NCBI GenBank assembly: GCA_001766655.1
Contig: MJCC01000007.1
Coordinates: 489,169-544,129 of the forward strand
Direction of reading: 5' to 3'
Length of the DNA: 54,961 nt
Origin: Phytomonas francai
Lineage: Eukaryota; Euglenozoa; Kinetoplastea; Trypanosomatida; Trypanosomatidae
The notes under the pieces were generated by a model that searched no databases, was not told where the DNA came from, and was given only the letters and a program-made list of their open reading frames with translations. Below are positions 45,647-54,648 of this stretch, in pieces. The position numbers were made by a program, and so were the translations under genes. The first letter of the stretch is position 1; each line of letters begins with the position of its first letter.

Positions 45647-48600
45647 CTAAGAGGGCGTCGCAGCAGAAGGCAACACATGTTCACCTTCAGAGGAGTTCTC
45701 CAGGATGTAAATATGCTGCATCGCCGAAGCGTTCACGACGTAGACGGGGGTGTCGAAAAGCAGGGCCTCAATTGGGATGGTACACTGTCGAGAACTGAGA
45801 AAAACCGTTGTCTGCCGCTCCAGCGCGTTTGTGCAGGGGTTTTGCTGTAGAAAGGTGCGTCTGACCTCGTACACTTGGAGAACGATCATCGCGGAGGGGG
45901 GGGGTTGCTGCAAAAAGGACTCACGTGAAGCCACCGGAGGAGGAGGAGGAGGAGAGAGCTCGGAAAGTCCCACCACGCGGCCGAGCGCGACCTGCGGCGC
46001 CGTCTGCTCTCCTTCTCCCGGCCTCGTTCTACCACTCCATCCTCCCTCGTTGTCTACGAATTCGCTACCCATCACCCCCGCCGCATGAGTCGCCCGAGGG
46101 AGATAAAAGTAGTAATCCTCCCCGACCACCACCGGCGGAAAGGGCGGGAACGCCGACGGGGAGGAAGCGGTGCGGCCGGCAAGGGATGCAAAGCCTCCTC
46201 CTCCTCTTTGAGCACGCTTTCTTAACAGGCTATCCTCCTCGCCTCCCCCGAATCCCCCTCCGTGCTCGCTTTCCTTTCCTTCTCTTTCGCTTTCCTCGAG
46301 TGGGGGGGGTGCGGTGAGGAGGCCCCAGTCGATACGCCGCGCGGCACTGCGCAGCTGCGAGACCTGGCGTCGAGGAAGGGGGAACTCCAGCGCGTTCGGC
46401 TCCTTTTCCTCTTCTTCCCCCATCGCCCCTTTCCTCCGCACGCCTTCCTCTTCGCTCTCGCAATCGTCCCCGAGGCTTCTTGAGGTGCGCGGGCCCATGG
46501 GGTCGCGGCCCTTCTCGACGGTACCGCAGAGCAGCAGGGACTCAGGCTGAGGGCTTTGATCCGCGGTATTCATGCGATCCGGGTTATCCGCATTATCCGT
46601 ATGATTATTGGCAAGAGGGGGGGAATAGAACGAAGGCGTTCGCGGAGAAATCGGCGCACGAGGGGGCGAGGAAGATAATCCCAAACGAGGCGTTAGATTT
46701 TCTTTTCCGTTTTGTGGTTCGGGGAGCGAAAGGAGTTGTCGGGAGTGGTGAAAGTTTTTTGCCAAGGCCTCGTGAAGCCAGGAAGGCTCGAGAAGGGGCA
46801 CAGAAGCGAGGTTGTAGTGAAGCTTTGCACGTCTCCCAGCGGGAATGTGGACAAAATCCGGCAAAGAGCCCTCCTCTTTGGGGGTGAAACTACGCAAAGG
46901 AAGGACCATACCGCCTGCCGCACGCGTTAACCGTGCCATTTCCTCATCAGACGAGGTAAAAAGAATGCGCCTACCTGCTAAAAATCGTTCAGAATGAGGT
47001 AATACTGTAAACCACGCGATGGGATCCCCCATGACTGGAATAAGGGGTGAGGTGGGAGAAGGGAAATTGCTAATAAAAAGCTGCTCCCTCGCCGGCAAGG
47101 CCACCCAATCATCGGATTCAGCCAACTTCAGCCATTCGCAGCGCACAGGAGCAACCCCTAACGCAAGAGCCTCGTAGATGTCATTTCTTACCTCCCCTCC
47201 AACCCATTGCCCACCCTTATTCATGGAAGGGTCGTTATTAGCGTTGGGGTTTGTCTCCCCAAGAATCTCCTCCTGAAGCTCTAAGAAAGTATTCTCGTCT
47301 TCTTCCCCCTCACACACTCCGACAAGATAAATCAAAAGTAATGATAAACTCTCCTGAGGGTGCCGTGAATTTGAAAAAGAAAAGGACATCACGTCCCGCA
47401 CCTCTTCTGAAGGATTGAGGGGCCCCTTGCCGAGGTGCTCTCCGAAGGCGCTCAGCTGCGTTGGAGATTCCAAGATGGAAACCCCCCGATTCTGCAGTCG
47501 CTCTACCTTTTCCTTCAAAAAATACAAAGACCGCGAGGACCCGGGAGAAGAGGAGGCACCCCATCCCAGCTGGCACTTCGCAGATTTGGATAGGTAAATA
47601 CACAATCGGCTCGCTGCCACCAGACGAGAATCCCCGGGAAAAGGGTTTTCACCCTTTGGAGGCTTTAGCAGCTTAGGCACCGCAACGGAGGTGATATTCA
47701 CCACGTGTGACTCTGTTTTTCTCGGATTTTTTCTCTTTAGGTCCCCTGGATCGCTCGCCGCGCCTTGCGAGGGAGTAGCATCCAGCGTCATCGGGAATTC
47801 ATCACCGCGGCCGAGAGCTCTGTCGCCCTCCAGGGCAGGATCTGCACAAGAGGATATATGTACATCTCTATTTTCCTTTGGTGCATCCCATTCCCTCCCG
47901 TGATCGTCGGTGCCCCACAAAAGCTTTTGCTCTATATCGTCTTCCTCGGACATCATTCGAACGAGTTGCGAGCCAGTTGTCGGTTTGGGGAGATCCAAAA
48001 GGGCGCGCTCTCGCTTTCGCCGCCATCCCCGCCCGGAGCGATCCGATTCGTGCGGGTTTGTCGGATGCCCACATGAGTGGGCGTGGGCTTCCAAAGAAGC
48101 CTTCTCATCCGTGTGTTCTTTTGAGGCCGTCAAACGCACGTCTTCGATTTTTAGATGAATTAGCGAGCCGTCAGCGTCCCAGCGGATTTGCACGAAGCCG
48201 TCCTGCTCGCCTGTGGTTGTCCTCCCCGGACGCCAAACCCCGCCCAACCGCCCCTCCACACGCCGTCCCGCTGTCAAGCGAACGGAATCGTACACTCGCA
48301 CGGAATTCGAAAGCACGTATTCGGAGGGGAGCCGCCCCGTCCCTTCCTTTTCATTCGCTTCTTCGCCCCCTCCTTTCTTGGCGCCTTCTTCGTAGGCAGC
48401 GGCTTCGCGGAGGGGGAGGTCCTGCACTGCTAGGGTCGGCGCGAGCTCGCGCGAGTCCCCCGCCGACAGGCCGAGCGCCAAGGAGGGGAGCGATACCGGA
48501 ATGGGCGCGGGAAGGGCGGGCCAGCCAGGGGAGATCTGCGGCGGCGCCTGAAAAGACGACGGGAAAGGCGACGGCGGCGACGAATGCGGCCACAGGCGGG

Positions 48601-48982
48601 CCATCGGGGAGGCGGCGGGGTGGGTGGGGCTCCGGGCGCGGCGGGGGGTCGCCATCAGACGCAAGGCCTCCCCCCCCCCCTCCCACTCCTCTTCCCCTTC
48701 CCCTTCCCTCCCGCCGCCGCCGCCGTCGTCGTCCGGCGGATACATCCAACGCGCGCCCGGGGGCCTTCCCGTGCCTTTCGCGGCCCCCATCCCGTGCGCG
48801 AGGGGGGTCGCCTCGTCGCCGCCCAACAGGGCGTCGGCCGGGGGCGGGTCCGGGAAGAGCCGCGCCGGGCGGAGGTCCGCCGCGTAGGGGGGGGGCCGCA
48901 GTCCGTCCTCGGGGTCCATCCGCTGCGTCTCCTGCGAGGCCGCCTCCCTTCTCGCGGAGACGCCCGAGAGAGGGGGGTCCAT
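45647..48982 (-). CDS. Tudor-like, tandem BRCT-like and BAH-like protein (DNA-damage or chromatin mediator candidate)
   Basis: The 1111-residue frame runs from ATG 48980-48982 to TAG. Residues about 224-285 look like a Tudor fold: VRVYDSVRL, RVEGRLGGVW, FVQIRWDADGSLIHLKIEDVRL. Residues about 455-640 end in a BRCT-like core, ALALGVAPVRCEWLKLAES, where the tryptophan helix is expected. A second unit at about 668-750 has GRRILFTSSDEEMARLTRAAGG and VPLLEPSWLHEALAKN, again with the BRCT glycine pair and tryptophan. The linker LPAREQLFI between them recalls 53BP1-type tandem BRCTs. Residues about 930-1100 (DYYFYLPRAT, IVLQVYEVRRTFL, TTVFLSSRQCTIPIEALLFDTPVYVV) resemble a BAH domain. All assignments are by eye and the domains are divergent. 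The order resembles checkpoint mediators (53BP1, Crb2, Rad9) plus BAH. The N-terminal 200 residues are disordered. Confidence 0.6.
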   Translation of the reverse strand: MDPPLSGVSARREAASQETQRMDPEDGLRPPPYAADLRPARLFPDPPPADALLGGDEATPLAHGMGAAKGTGRPPGARWMYPPDDDGGGGGREGEGEEEWEGGGEALRLMATPRRARSPTHPAASPMARLWPHSSPPSPFPSSFQAPPQISPGWPALPAPIPVSLPSLALGLSAGDSRELAPTLAVQDLPLREAAAYEEGAKKGGGEEANEKEGTGRLPSEYVLSNSVRVYDSVRLTAGRRVEGRLGGVWRPGRTTTGEQDGFVQIRWDADGSLIHLKIEDVRLTASKEHTDEKASLEAHAHSCGHPTNPHESDRSGRGWRRKRERALLDLPKPTTGSQLVRMMSEEDDIEQKLLWGTDDHGREWDAPKENRDVHISSCADPALEGDRALGRGDEFPMTLDATPSQGAASDPGDLKRKNPRKTESHVVNITSVAVPKLLKPPKGENPFPGDSRLVAASRLCIYLSKSAKCQLGWGASSSPGSSRSLYFLKEKVERLQNRGVSILESPTQLSAFGEHLGKGPLNPSEEVRDVMSFSFSNSRHPQESLSLLLIYLVGVCEGEEDENTFLELQEEILGETNPNANNDPSMNKGGQWVGGEVRNDIYEALALGVAPVRCEWLKLAESDDWVALPAREQLFISNFPSPTSPLIPVMGDPIAWFTVLPHSERFLAGRRILFTSSDEEMARLTRAAGGMVLPLRSFTPKEEGSLPDFVHIPAGRRAKLHYNLASVPLLEPSWLHEALAKNFHHSRQLLSLPEPQNGKENLTPRLGLSSSPPRAPISPRTPSFYSPPLANNHTDNADNPDRMNTADQSPQPESLLLCGTVEKGRDPMGPRTSRSLGDDCESEEEGVRRKGAMGEEEEKEPNALEFPLPRRQVSQLRSAARRIDWGLLTAPPPLEESEREGKESEHGGGFGGGEEDSLLRKRAQRGGGGFASLAGRTASSPSAFPPFPPVVVGEDYYFYLPRATHAAGVMGSEFVDNEGGWSGRTRPGEGEQTAPQVALGRVVGLSELSPPPPPPVASRESFLQQPPPSAMIVLQVYEVRRTFLQQNPCTNALERQTTVFLSSRQCTIPIEALLFDTPVYVVNASAMQHIYILENSSEGEHVLPSAATPS

Positions 48983-49684
48983 GCGACGGCGGGGTTGTTG
49001 TTTTTTTATTATTATGGTCGAGGGGGTGGCGGCGGGGGCCCACCGGTGTCACGGCGGCCTCAACGAATCCCCAAAAACGTGTGACGGTACCGCCGGTGGC
49101 TCGGAATCGCGGAAGTGTGGCCGCTATGAGAGGCCGATGGTGAGCAGTACTGGATATGGTGACTTTGCCTATAATGGAAGGAGGGTAAACGATTGAGGAT
49201 GGGCCGAGCAGGAGTGTGAAACAAAAAGAAGGGGAAAATAGACATTTCTTTGACGCGTCGGGTCTGGAGGAAAGTCCTCATGAAAGTAAAGGAGACAGAG
49301 ATGTTTTAAAAATCTTAAGAGAGTTTGTTGGGATTATTAAATATGAGTTTCTGAATCCAGGAAGAATTTAATCAGAAAATATCTTCGAGGAATATGATGA
49401 TAGGAAAAGGTAATTATTTTTATGTATATATATATAATCTGAAAGGTCTATATTTTTTAGAATGTGAAAAACACCTCGAGGCGCCTGCCTTCTGTTTATA
49501 AAATCGTCATAAAAGTTAAATTCCGATATTTACGGGTATCTTTTCTGTTCGTATTGTTACTTAAGTTTGAGAAAAAATGCCATCTAGAAAGCAGATTCGT
49601 TAAGGCTTCTTATTAATTATAAATTCTGTTTAAGGTTGAAAATGTAAAACACCGTACTACACTGCATAATACATTCAAATCAAA
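48983..49684. other. Spacer, GC-rich then AT-rich
   Basis: No gene is seen. Positions 48983-49130 remain GC-rich like the adjoining coding region and include an AT interruption (49008-49017). From 49230 on the sequence is AT-rich, with an AT-alternating stretch at 49422-49436. Confidence 0.5.
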
Positions 49685-52600
49685 TCAATACATTTTTGTT
49701 GTTTCCTTTTTTGCGCGTCGAGTTGCACAGAGTTTTTTCCCGGATGCTTTTGGTGGATGAATAAGAAGTCGTCCACGACCCTTGAGGGTTGATTGACGTT
49801 TCCCCTTAGGACCCTTTATTCGGGTACCCACAGAAGCCTTACTTGCCGAACGTTTCTCAAGCTGCAGATCCTCAGGAAGGCGAGGCGAGAGAAGCGATTC
49901 CTTTGAAGGAGAACCCCCGCGAATCCTTTTTGAGGGTCTTGCCGCCGACTTGCTGCTCCTCTTCGTGACTTTCCTGCTCTCATTTAAGAACGCAATAGGG
50001 GGGGACAGACTCTGTTGAGCCTCCCGCTTAGCCTTTGTGCAGCGTATAGCTGCCTTTTTCTCCGCGTAAAGCTCCAAAACTTCGTCCTCGCTCGTGATAC
50101 CCTTCTCATTGCAATCCATCCAGAACGAATGAGGGGGGTCAGCGGCAGAGCGCAGGCGAATCGTACGCTCCTTTTTCTCCATTTTTGTCCGTTTGAGGGC
50201 GCGTTGGTAGTCGGGGTTATGCAGCCGCGCATCCTCCTCGATGGCGGTGTCGAGCGCGCGCTGGAGGAGTGGGGGGCCGCGGAGGGCCTCGTGGAGAAGG
50301 CACCAGAAGGCCGCCCACTCATGCCGCCCGCCCCCCTCGCCAGGCCCCGCCGAAAACGCCGAAAACCCCCCGCCATCGTCCTCCTCCGCATCGTCCGGGC
50401 CGTTTTCGCGTGCGGTCGCCGCCCATTCGCGTTCGAAATCGGCCTGCGAGGTCGGCGGGAGATGCCTTCGCATGCGCGCGAGCACGCCCGCATCGACGAG
50501 GTCCGCCTCGGTCAGGACGAGCCGGTCGAAGCCCTCGACCACCTCGCGGAGGAGCCCCCAGTGCGCGTCGGAAAGCGCGAATCGCAGGCCGTCCGCGAGC
50601 GCGAACGCCGGATGAAAAAAACCCTCCAAAGACGAGAGATCGGCAGGGGCGCTTGTGGAAAACCGCAGCGGGAGCTCCCACAGCCGCGTGAAGGCGTCCA
50701 TCTCGGCCGCCGTCCCGCCCGCCGGGGGGGAAGAAAACGGAGGCGCGCGAGGGGAAACCCCCGCCTCCTTCGCGCCGCCTCGCGTGGATCGAGCGTCGAC
50801 CGCCGTCCGTTCGCGGATGGCGGCGGCATCCTCGGCCTGATAATTACCGTCCTCGATGAGGGATTGCCGCGGCGTATTCTTCCGCGCGGCGCGGCTGGTG
50901 ATGCGGTTCTCCGCGGGATCGGTTGTCGTGAGGTAGAGCGCGCGGACGGTGAAGCGCTGGCCGATGCGAAAAACGCGCGCGAGGGCCTGGTCCTCGTTGG
51001 TCCTTGTATAATCCCGATCGAGCAGGATGACCATGTGCGCGGCCTGCAGATTAATCCCGCACCCCCCGGCCTTAAGTGAGATAATAAAAAAAAGGCAGTC
51101 CGGGGCCTCGCGAAAGCGCCGAACCCGCCGCTGTCGGTCCTCCTCGGGGGTCTCGCCGGAGAGGACCTCGACGAAGGCCCCCCACCCCCGGGCCTCGAGC
51201 GACTCCGCGAGCAGCTCCACGGCGTCCAGCCAGTGCGTGAAGATCACCGCCTTCCGCCGCGCGCAAAAGAGCCGGGAAAACAAAAGATGCAGGAGAAGAA
51301 ATTTCCCACTGCAGGCGAGCGCGAGGGCGGCCTCGCGCGCGGGCCCGCCGGCCCCGCAGAGCCCGACGACGCGCGGGCAAAACGGCAGCAAAAAGGCGTG
51401 ATCGCAGAGCCGCTGCGCCGACGACTCCGAGACGCCGCCGCGGGTAAGCCCGTAAACCTGCGCAGATTCCGTCGATTCCCGCGCCGATTCTTTCGATTTT
51501 TTGGATTTCTTGGAGGCTTCGAGGGCGCGCACGCAGGGCGTCCGCCGCTCGCCGCGGAGGAGCGCCAAAAGCCTCACCTGGACGGCGGTGAGGGGGGCGC
51601 GGAGCGTGTGGGAGGTCGCGCGCAGGGTGGCGTCGACGTCGCGCTTCGTCCGGCGAAGAAGAAAGGGCCGGAGGATGGCGTGGAGCCGCCGCACGAGGAG
51701 CCCGCGGTCCGCCGCGGCGAGCCCCCGCGCGGCCTCAAAGGGGCCGTCGAAGACGCGTGCGAAGGCCCCGCCCTCGGCGAAGACCGACGGATTCAAAAAG
51801 TACAAAAGCGCCCAGAGCTCGCGGGGGTCGCTGTTGAGCGGGGTCGCGGTCAGGACGAGGCGGTGCGCGCAGGGGATGCGCAGAATCGAGCGCGCGGTGA
51901 GGGTCCGCGGGTGGGCGAGCGCCTTGTGGGCCTCGTCCACGATTAAATACCCCCAGCGAACCCGGCAAACCCCCGAGCGCGCGCGCCGCGCGAGGTGAAA
52001 GGGAAGCAAAACGAGATCGCAGCCCGCGGCCTCGCGGACGGGGTGCTTGAGTTTTTGGTAAACCCCCACGCGCAGGCTGCCCGGGGCGAACTGCGCGCAG
52101 GCCTCCCGCCATTCGCGGATAACGGAGAGTGGGGCGAGGACAAGGTGAGGGGGGGACCGGAGTTCGAAAAACGACGACGCGGGATCGAATAATAGCCCGG
52201 GGCGATCGGAAAGGCCCGAGGGCGAGCCTCGCGAGGCCGCTTGCTCCTTCAAGTATAACAAAAAAGCAATCGTTTGGATCGTCTTGCCAACCCCCATCTC
52301 GTCTGCAAGAATGCCATTGATATGGTTCGCGTGCAGTGTGGCTAAAAAACGCAAACCATCCATCTGATGCGGCATTAAAGTCGCCCGGAGGCCGCTGGGC
52401 TGGCGATGAACGACGACCTCGACCGGGTGCATGAGTTGATACTCATCTTGGGCGCCAGAGACGTCGGCCGTAAAACCCTCCGAAGGGAGGGCCGCCGTCG
52501 TGGACTTTAGCCGCAAGCCAATCTCCCGCATAAACGCCTCCGTGCTTTCCATAATGCTCTCAAACGCGGATCGATTCCGCTGCCCGACGTCCGCCTCGAA

Positions 52601-53368
52601 GGCCTCGGCGTCGTTGGCCTCGAGCGCCTTCAGCCGCGCGCGGGATTCGGCCTCGCGGCGGCGCCTCCAGTACCTGCGCACCTCCCGCACGACGTCCTCG
52701 GGGGTCGTGAACCCCCGCGCGTAGTGGGCCGATCCCCCCCAACGCCGAAAAGGAACCTCCGGGAGGTAGAGGAGGAGGTTCGCGCGGGCGAGTTCGCTAA
52801 TCGGAACCTCCTGCACGCCGCGCGTACGCAGGGCGGCGAGAAGATGCTGAATTTCAGACTCTTTCTCCGCGCCATGGCGTAGAATTTTAGCGCTAATTCG
52901 CATTGCCGCCCGCTGACGAGACGATTTCGACGCATACGAAGGTATTGGCTTTCGCTCATTTAGATCGCACAAACCACGAGGGTGGGAAAGGGGTTGCGAT
53001 AGAACCCTTCGCTGCTCTAAAAGCACTTTAAAGCAGAGAACAGCCTCTTTTGTGGCTTGGCAGTGCGCGGCCCTTGCCCTGGTCGATTTCATAAATGCTG
53101 TCCTCTCGTCCTCTCCGCTCGGTACGCTCGATAGTCGAGCAGTTGTCTTAACAGGGGCGGCTTGCTGGAATGGCTCTTTGAACTGCCCCAGGTTGGTTGG
53201 TTTCCGGAAAAAGGAAGAAAATGGAAAAATCGGTCGCCTGTCGTCGGTCAAAGTATCGGTATTTATTTCTTTTGCACCCCAAGAAACAGCATTCGGGGCA
53301 ACAGAGGCTAACAATGAACGCAAGCGATGATGAAAATCATCCTGTGCGGCAGTTTCGGTAGGTGGCAT
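49685..53368 (-). CDS. SWI2/SNF2-type chromatin-remodelling ATPase
   Basis: The 1227-residue protein would slide or evict nucleosomes using ATP. Residues about 220-290 (VVREVRRYWRRRREAESR, ALEANDAEAFEADVG, NRSAFESIMESTEAFMREI) match the HSA and post-HSA helices of the Snf2/Brg1/Sth1 subfamily. The ATPase core follows: LMPHQMDGLRFL, Walker A DEMGVGKT (356-363), LVLAPLSVIREWREA, DEAH box in YLIVDEAHKALAH, and LVLTATPLNSDPRELWALLYFLNP. Lobe 2 has VIFTHWLDAVELLAESLEARG, ISLKAGGCGINLQAA and QALARVFRIGQ. The second lobe and tail contain alanine/arginine-rich GC-driven segments. No bromodomain or chromodomain is visible. The C-terminus is basic. The start is ATG 53366-53368, directly after an AG; the stop is TGA. 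Confidence 0.93.
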   Translation of the reverse strand: MPPTETAAQDDFHHRLRSLLASVAPNAVSWGAKEINTDTLTDDRRPIFPFSSFFRKPTNLGQFKEPFQQAAPVKTTARLSSVPSGEDERTAFMKSTRARAAHCQATKEAVLCFKVLLEQRRVLSQPLSHPRGLCDLNERKPIPSYASKSSRQRAAMRISAKILRHGAEKESEIQHLLAALRTRGVQEVPISELARANLLLYLPEVPFRRWGGSAHYARGFTTPEDVVREVRRYWRRRREAESRARLKALEANDAEAFEADVGQRNRSAFESIMESTEAFMREIGLRLKSTTAALPSEGFTADVSGAQDEYQLMHPVEVVVHRQPSGLRATLMPHQMDGLRFLATLHANHINGILADEMGVGKTIQTIAFLLYLKEQAASRGSPSGLSDRPGLLFDPASSFFELRSPPHLVLAPLSVIREWREACAQFAPGSLRVGVYQKLKHPVREAAGCDLVLLPFHLARRARSGVCRVRWGYLIVDEAHKALAHPRTLTARSILRIPCAHRLVLTATPLNSDPRELWALLYFLNPSVFAEGGAFARVFDGPFEAARGLAAADRGLLVRRLHAILRPFLLRRTKRDVDATLRATSHTLRAPLTAVQVRLLALLRGERRTPCVRALEASKKSKKSKESARESTESAQVYGLTRGGVSESSAQRLCDHAFLLPFCPRVVGLCGAGGPAREAALALACSGKFLLLHLLFSRLFCARRKAVIFTHWLDAVELLAESLEARGWGAFVEVLSGETPEEDRQRRVRRFREAPDCLFFIISLKAGGCGINLQAAHMVILLDRDYTRTNEDQALARVFRIGQRFTVRALYLTTTDPAENRITSRAARKNTPRQSLIEDGNYQAEDAAAIRERTAVDARSTRGGAKEAGVSPRAPPFSSPPAGGTAAEMDAFTRLWELPLRFSTSAPADLSSLEGFFHPAFALADGLRFALSDAHWGLLREVVEGFDRLVLTEADLVDAGVLARMRRHLPPTSQADFEREWAATARENGPDDAEEDDGGGFSAFSAGPGEGGGRHEWAAFWCLLHEALRGPPLLQRALDTAIEEDARLHNPDYQRALKRTKMEKKERTIRLRSAADPPHSFWMDCNEKGITSEDEVLELYAEKKAAIRCTKAKREAQQSLSPPIAFLNESRKVTKRSSKSAARPSKRIRGGSPSKESLLSPRLPEDLQLEKRSASKASVGTRIKGPKGKRQSTLKGRGRLLIHPPKASGKKLCATRRAKKETTKMY

Positions 53369-53778
53369 AGCTGTATATCTGGGGATACACCCATTCGTAT
53401 TAGCAAAAGAATGCGAACTCTTTTCTTGCTGGGGCTATGTTACTTTGAGACGAGATTAAAGAAAATATTCAAGAACGATACCAAAAGAGATCCCCTTCTC
53501 CTCCCCCTCATATTGATGGGAAACACACGAAAACAGATGCAAGGAACATGAAATAGACAGTATGTGTATTATCATTATATTTCTCTTTTTTCAAGAGTTG
53601 GAGCTCGTTGGGAAGCTTTCTTCACATTGTTCGCCGAGAGTAGTTTAGTAGGAAACATAGAGGAGGAAAAACCCGTTTTGTCTGCTTCCATCCAGACCCA
53701 AGAAGAGCGAACAAAGAAAAAAACGAGCAGCCAGGGGTTCCTTACGAACCCTCTCCTCACTCCTTTTTTCACCAGCAT
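53369..53778. other. Spacer
   Basis: No gene is seen. It holds the short leader of the SNF2 gene, with an AG at 53372-53371 two bases before its ATG, and the 3' flank of IMP4. Confidence 0.5.
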
Positions 53779-54648
53779 TCACAGCAAACGTCGCTTTTTC
53801 GCCGTGTTCATGTAGGGCTGAAGAACCCATTCCGTTTCCGCATCTTCCATCTCAAGCGTCCCCAAGATCACGCGATACGGCGTCAGCTCAAACCGCGGCC
53901 CCACCTCCGTGAGCTCGACCGCCCGCGGATTCTTCCCATCCGTGTGGAAAGTGTGGTGCCGAAAGCTAATAAAGTCGTTCTGGTTATCCAGCGTGATGAC
54001 CCGCGTGGCCTCGGGCTTCGGGACCGGGAAAAGGTACCGCAGGACGTTCTTAATTCGCAGCCCCAGCTTCGTGGTAAAATTCTCAAAGATGAGATGGGGG
54101 TACTGCTCGGACATCGTCCCCACGTCCTTGATATCATGCCGGGTGACCAAATTGTGAATTGTGAAGACCACCGTCGGGCCGAGGGGGAGGTGGGAGATCG
54201 TCAGGCTGTCCGGGACCCCGTGGGACTCCTGCAGGACGATGACGTCGGTGAAATTATCCCGCCGCGCGGCGTCCATCAGCTGACGGACGCTGAGGCTCCC
54301 GCGATTCAGCCGAACCGCGTTCGGGATCACCAAACGGACCTCCTTCGTGAACTCCAGCAGCTTCTGCGAGGCCCCGCGCGAGGTGCTCACGAGCACGCGA
54401 GGATCCTCCCTTCCCGCGAGCGCATACTCGTCGTCGATTGTAGATCTCACGTTTTTCGTGACCTCGTCGTCGAGCTCAGAGAACTTTTTGAGCGCGAGGG
54501 CGTCTTTGCGGAGGTGTCCTGGCAGCGGCGTGCCCGTCCGCATCGCTTCTTGGAATTGCTCCTTTCGAATCGCGATGGCCTCGTGAACCCGCTCATGCTG
54601 TCGGTGCTCGAGAAACTCCTTGCGCGTTCGAATTACACTTCGCCGCAT
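53779..54648 (-). CDS. IMP4: U3 snoRNP protein IMP4
   Basis: IMP4 is a Brix-domain protein that joins MPP10 and IMP3 in the small-subunit processome and helps the U3 snoRNA pair with pre-rRNA in the nucleolus. The 289-residue length is typical. The N-terminus is the conserved basic helix (MRRSVIRTRKEFLEHRQ). Residues about 80-265 form the Brix domain: RVLVSTSRGASQKLLEFTKE, DVIVLQESHGVPDSLTISHLP and GPTVVFTIHNLVTRHD. The sigma70-like element YLFPVPKPEATRVITLDNQNDFISFRHH follows, then VGPRFELTPYRV and the terminal MNTAKKRRLL. The start is ATG 54646-54648, one base after an AG that ends a T-rich tract. The stop is TGA. Confidence 0.97.
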   Translation of the reverse strand: MRRSVIRTRKEFLEHRQHERVHEAIAIRKEQFQEAMRTGTPLPGHLRKDALALKKFSELDDEVTKNVRSTIDDEYALAGREDPRVLVSTSRGASQKLLEFTKEVRLVIPNAVRLNRGSLSVRQLMDAARRDNFTDVIVLQESHGVPDSLTISHLPLGPTVVFTIHNLVTRHDIKDVGTMSEQYPHLIFENFTTKLGLRIKNVLRYLFPVPKPEATRVITLDNQNDFISFRHHTFHTDGKNPRAVELTEVGPRFELTPYRVILGTLEMEDAETEWVLQPYMNTAKKRRLL

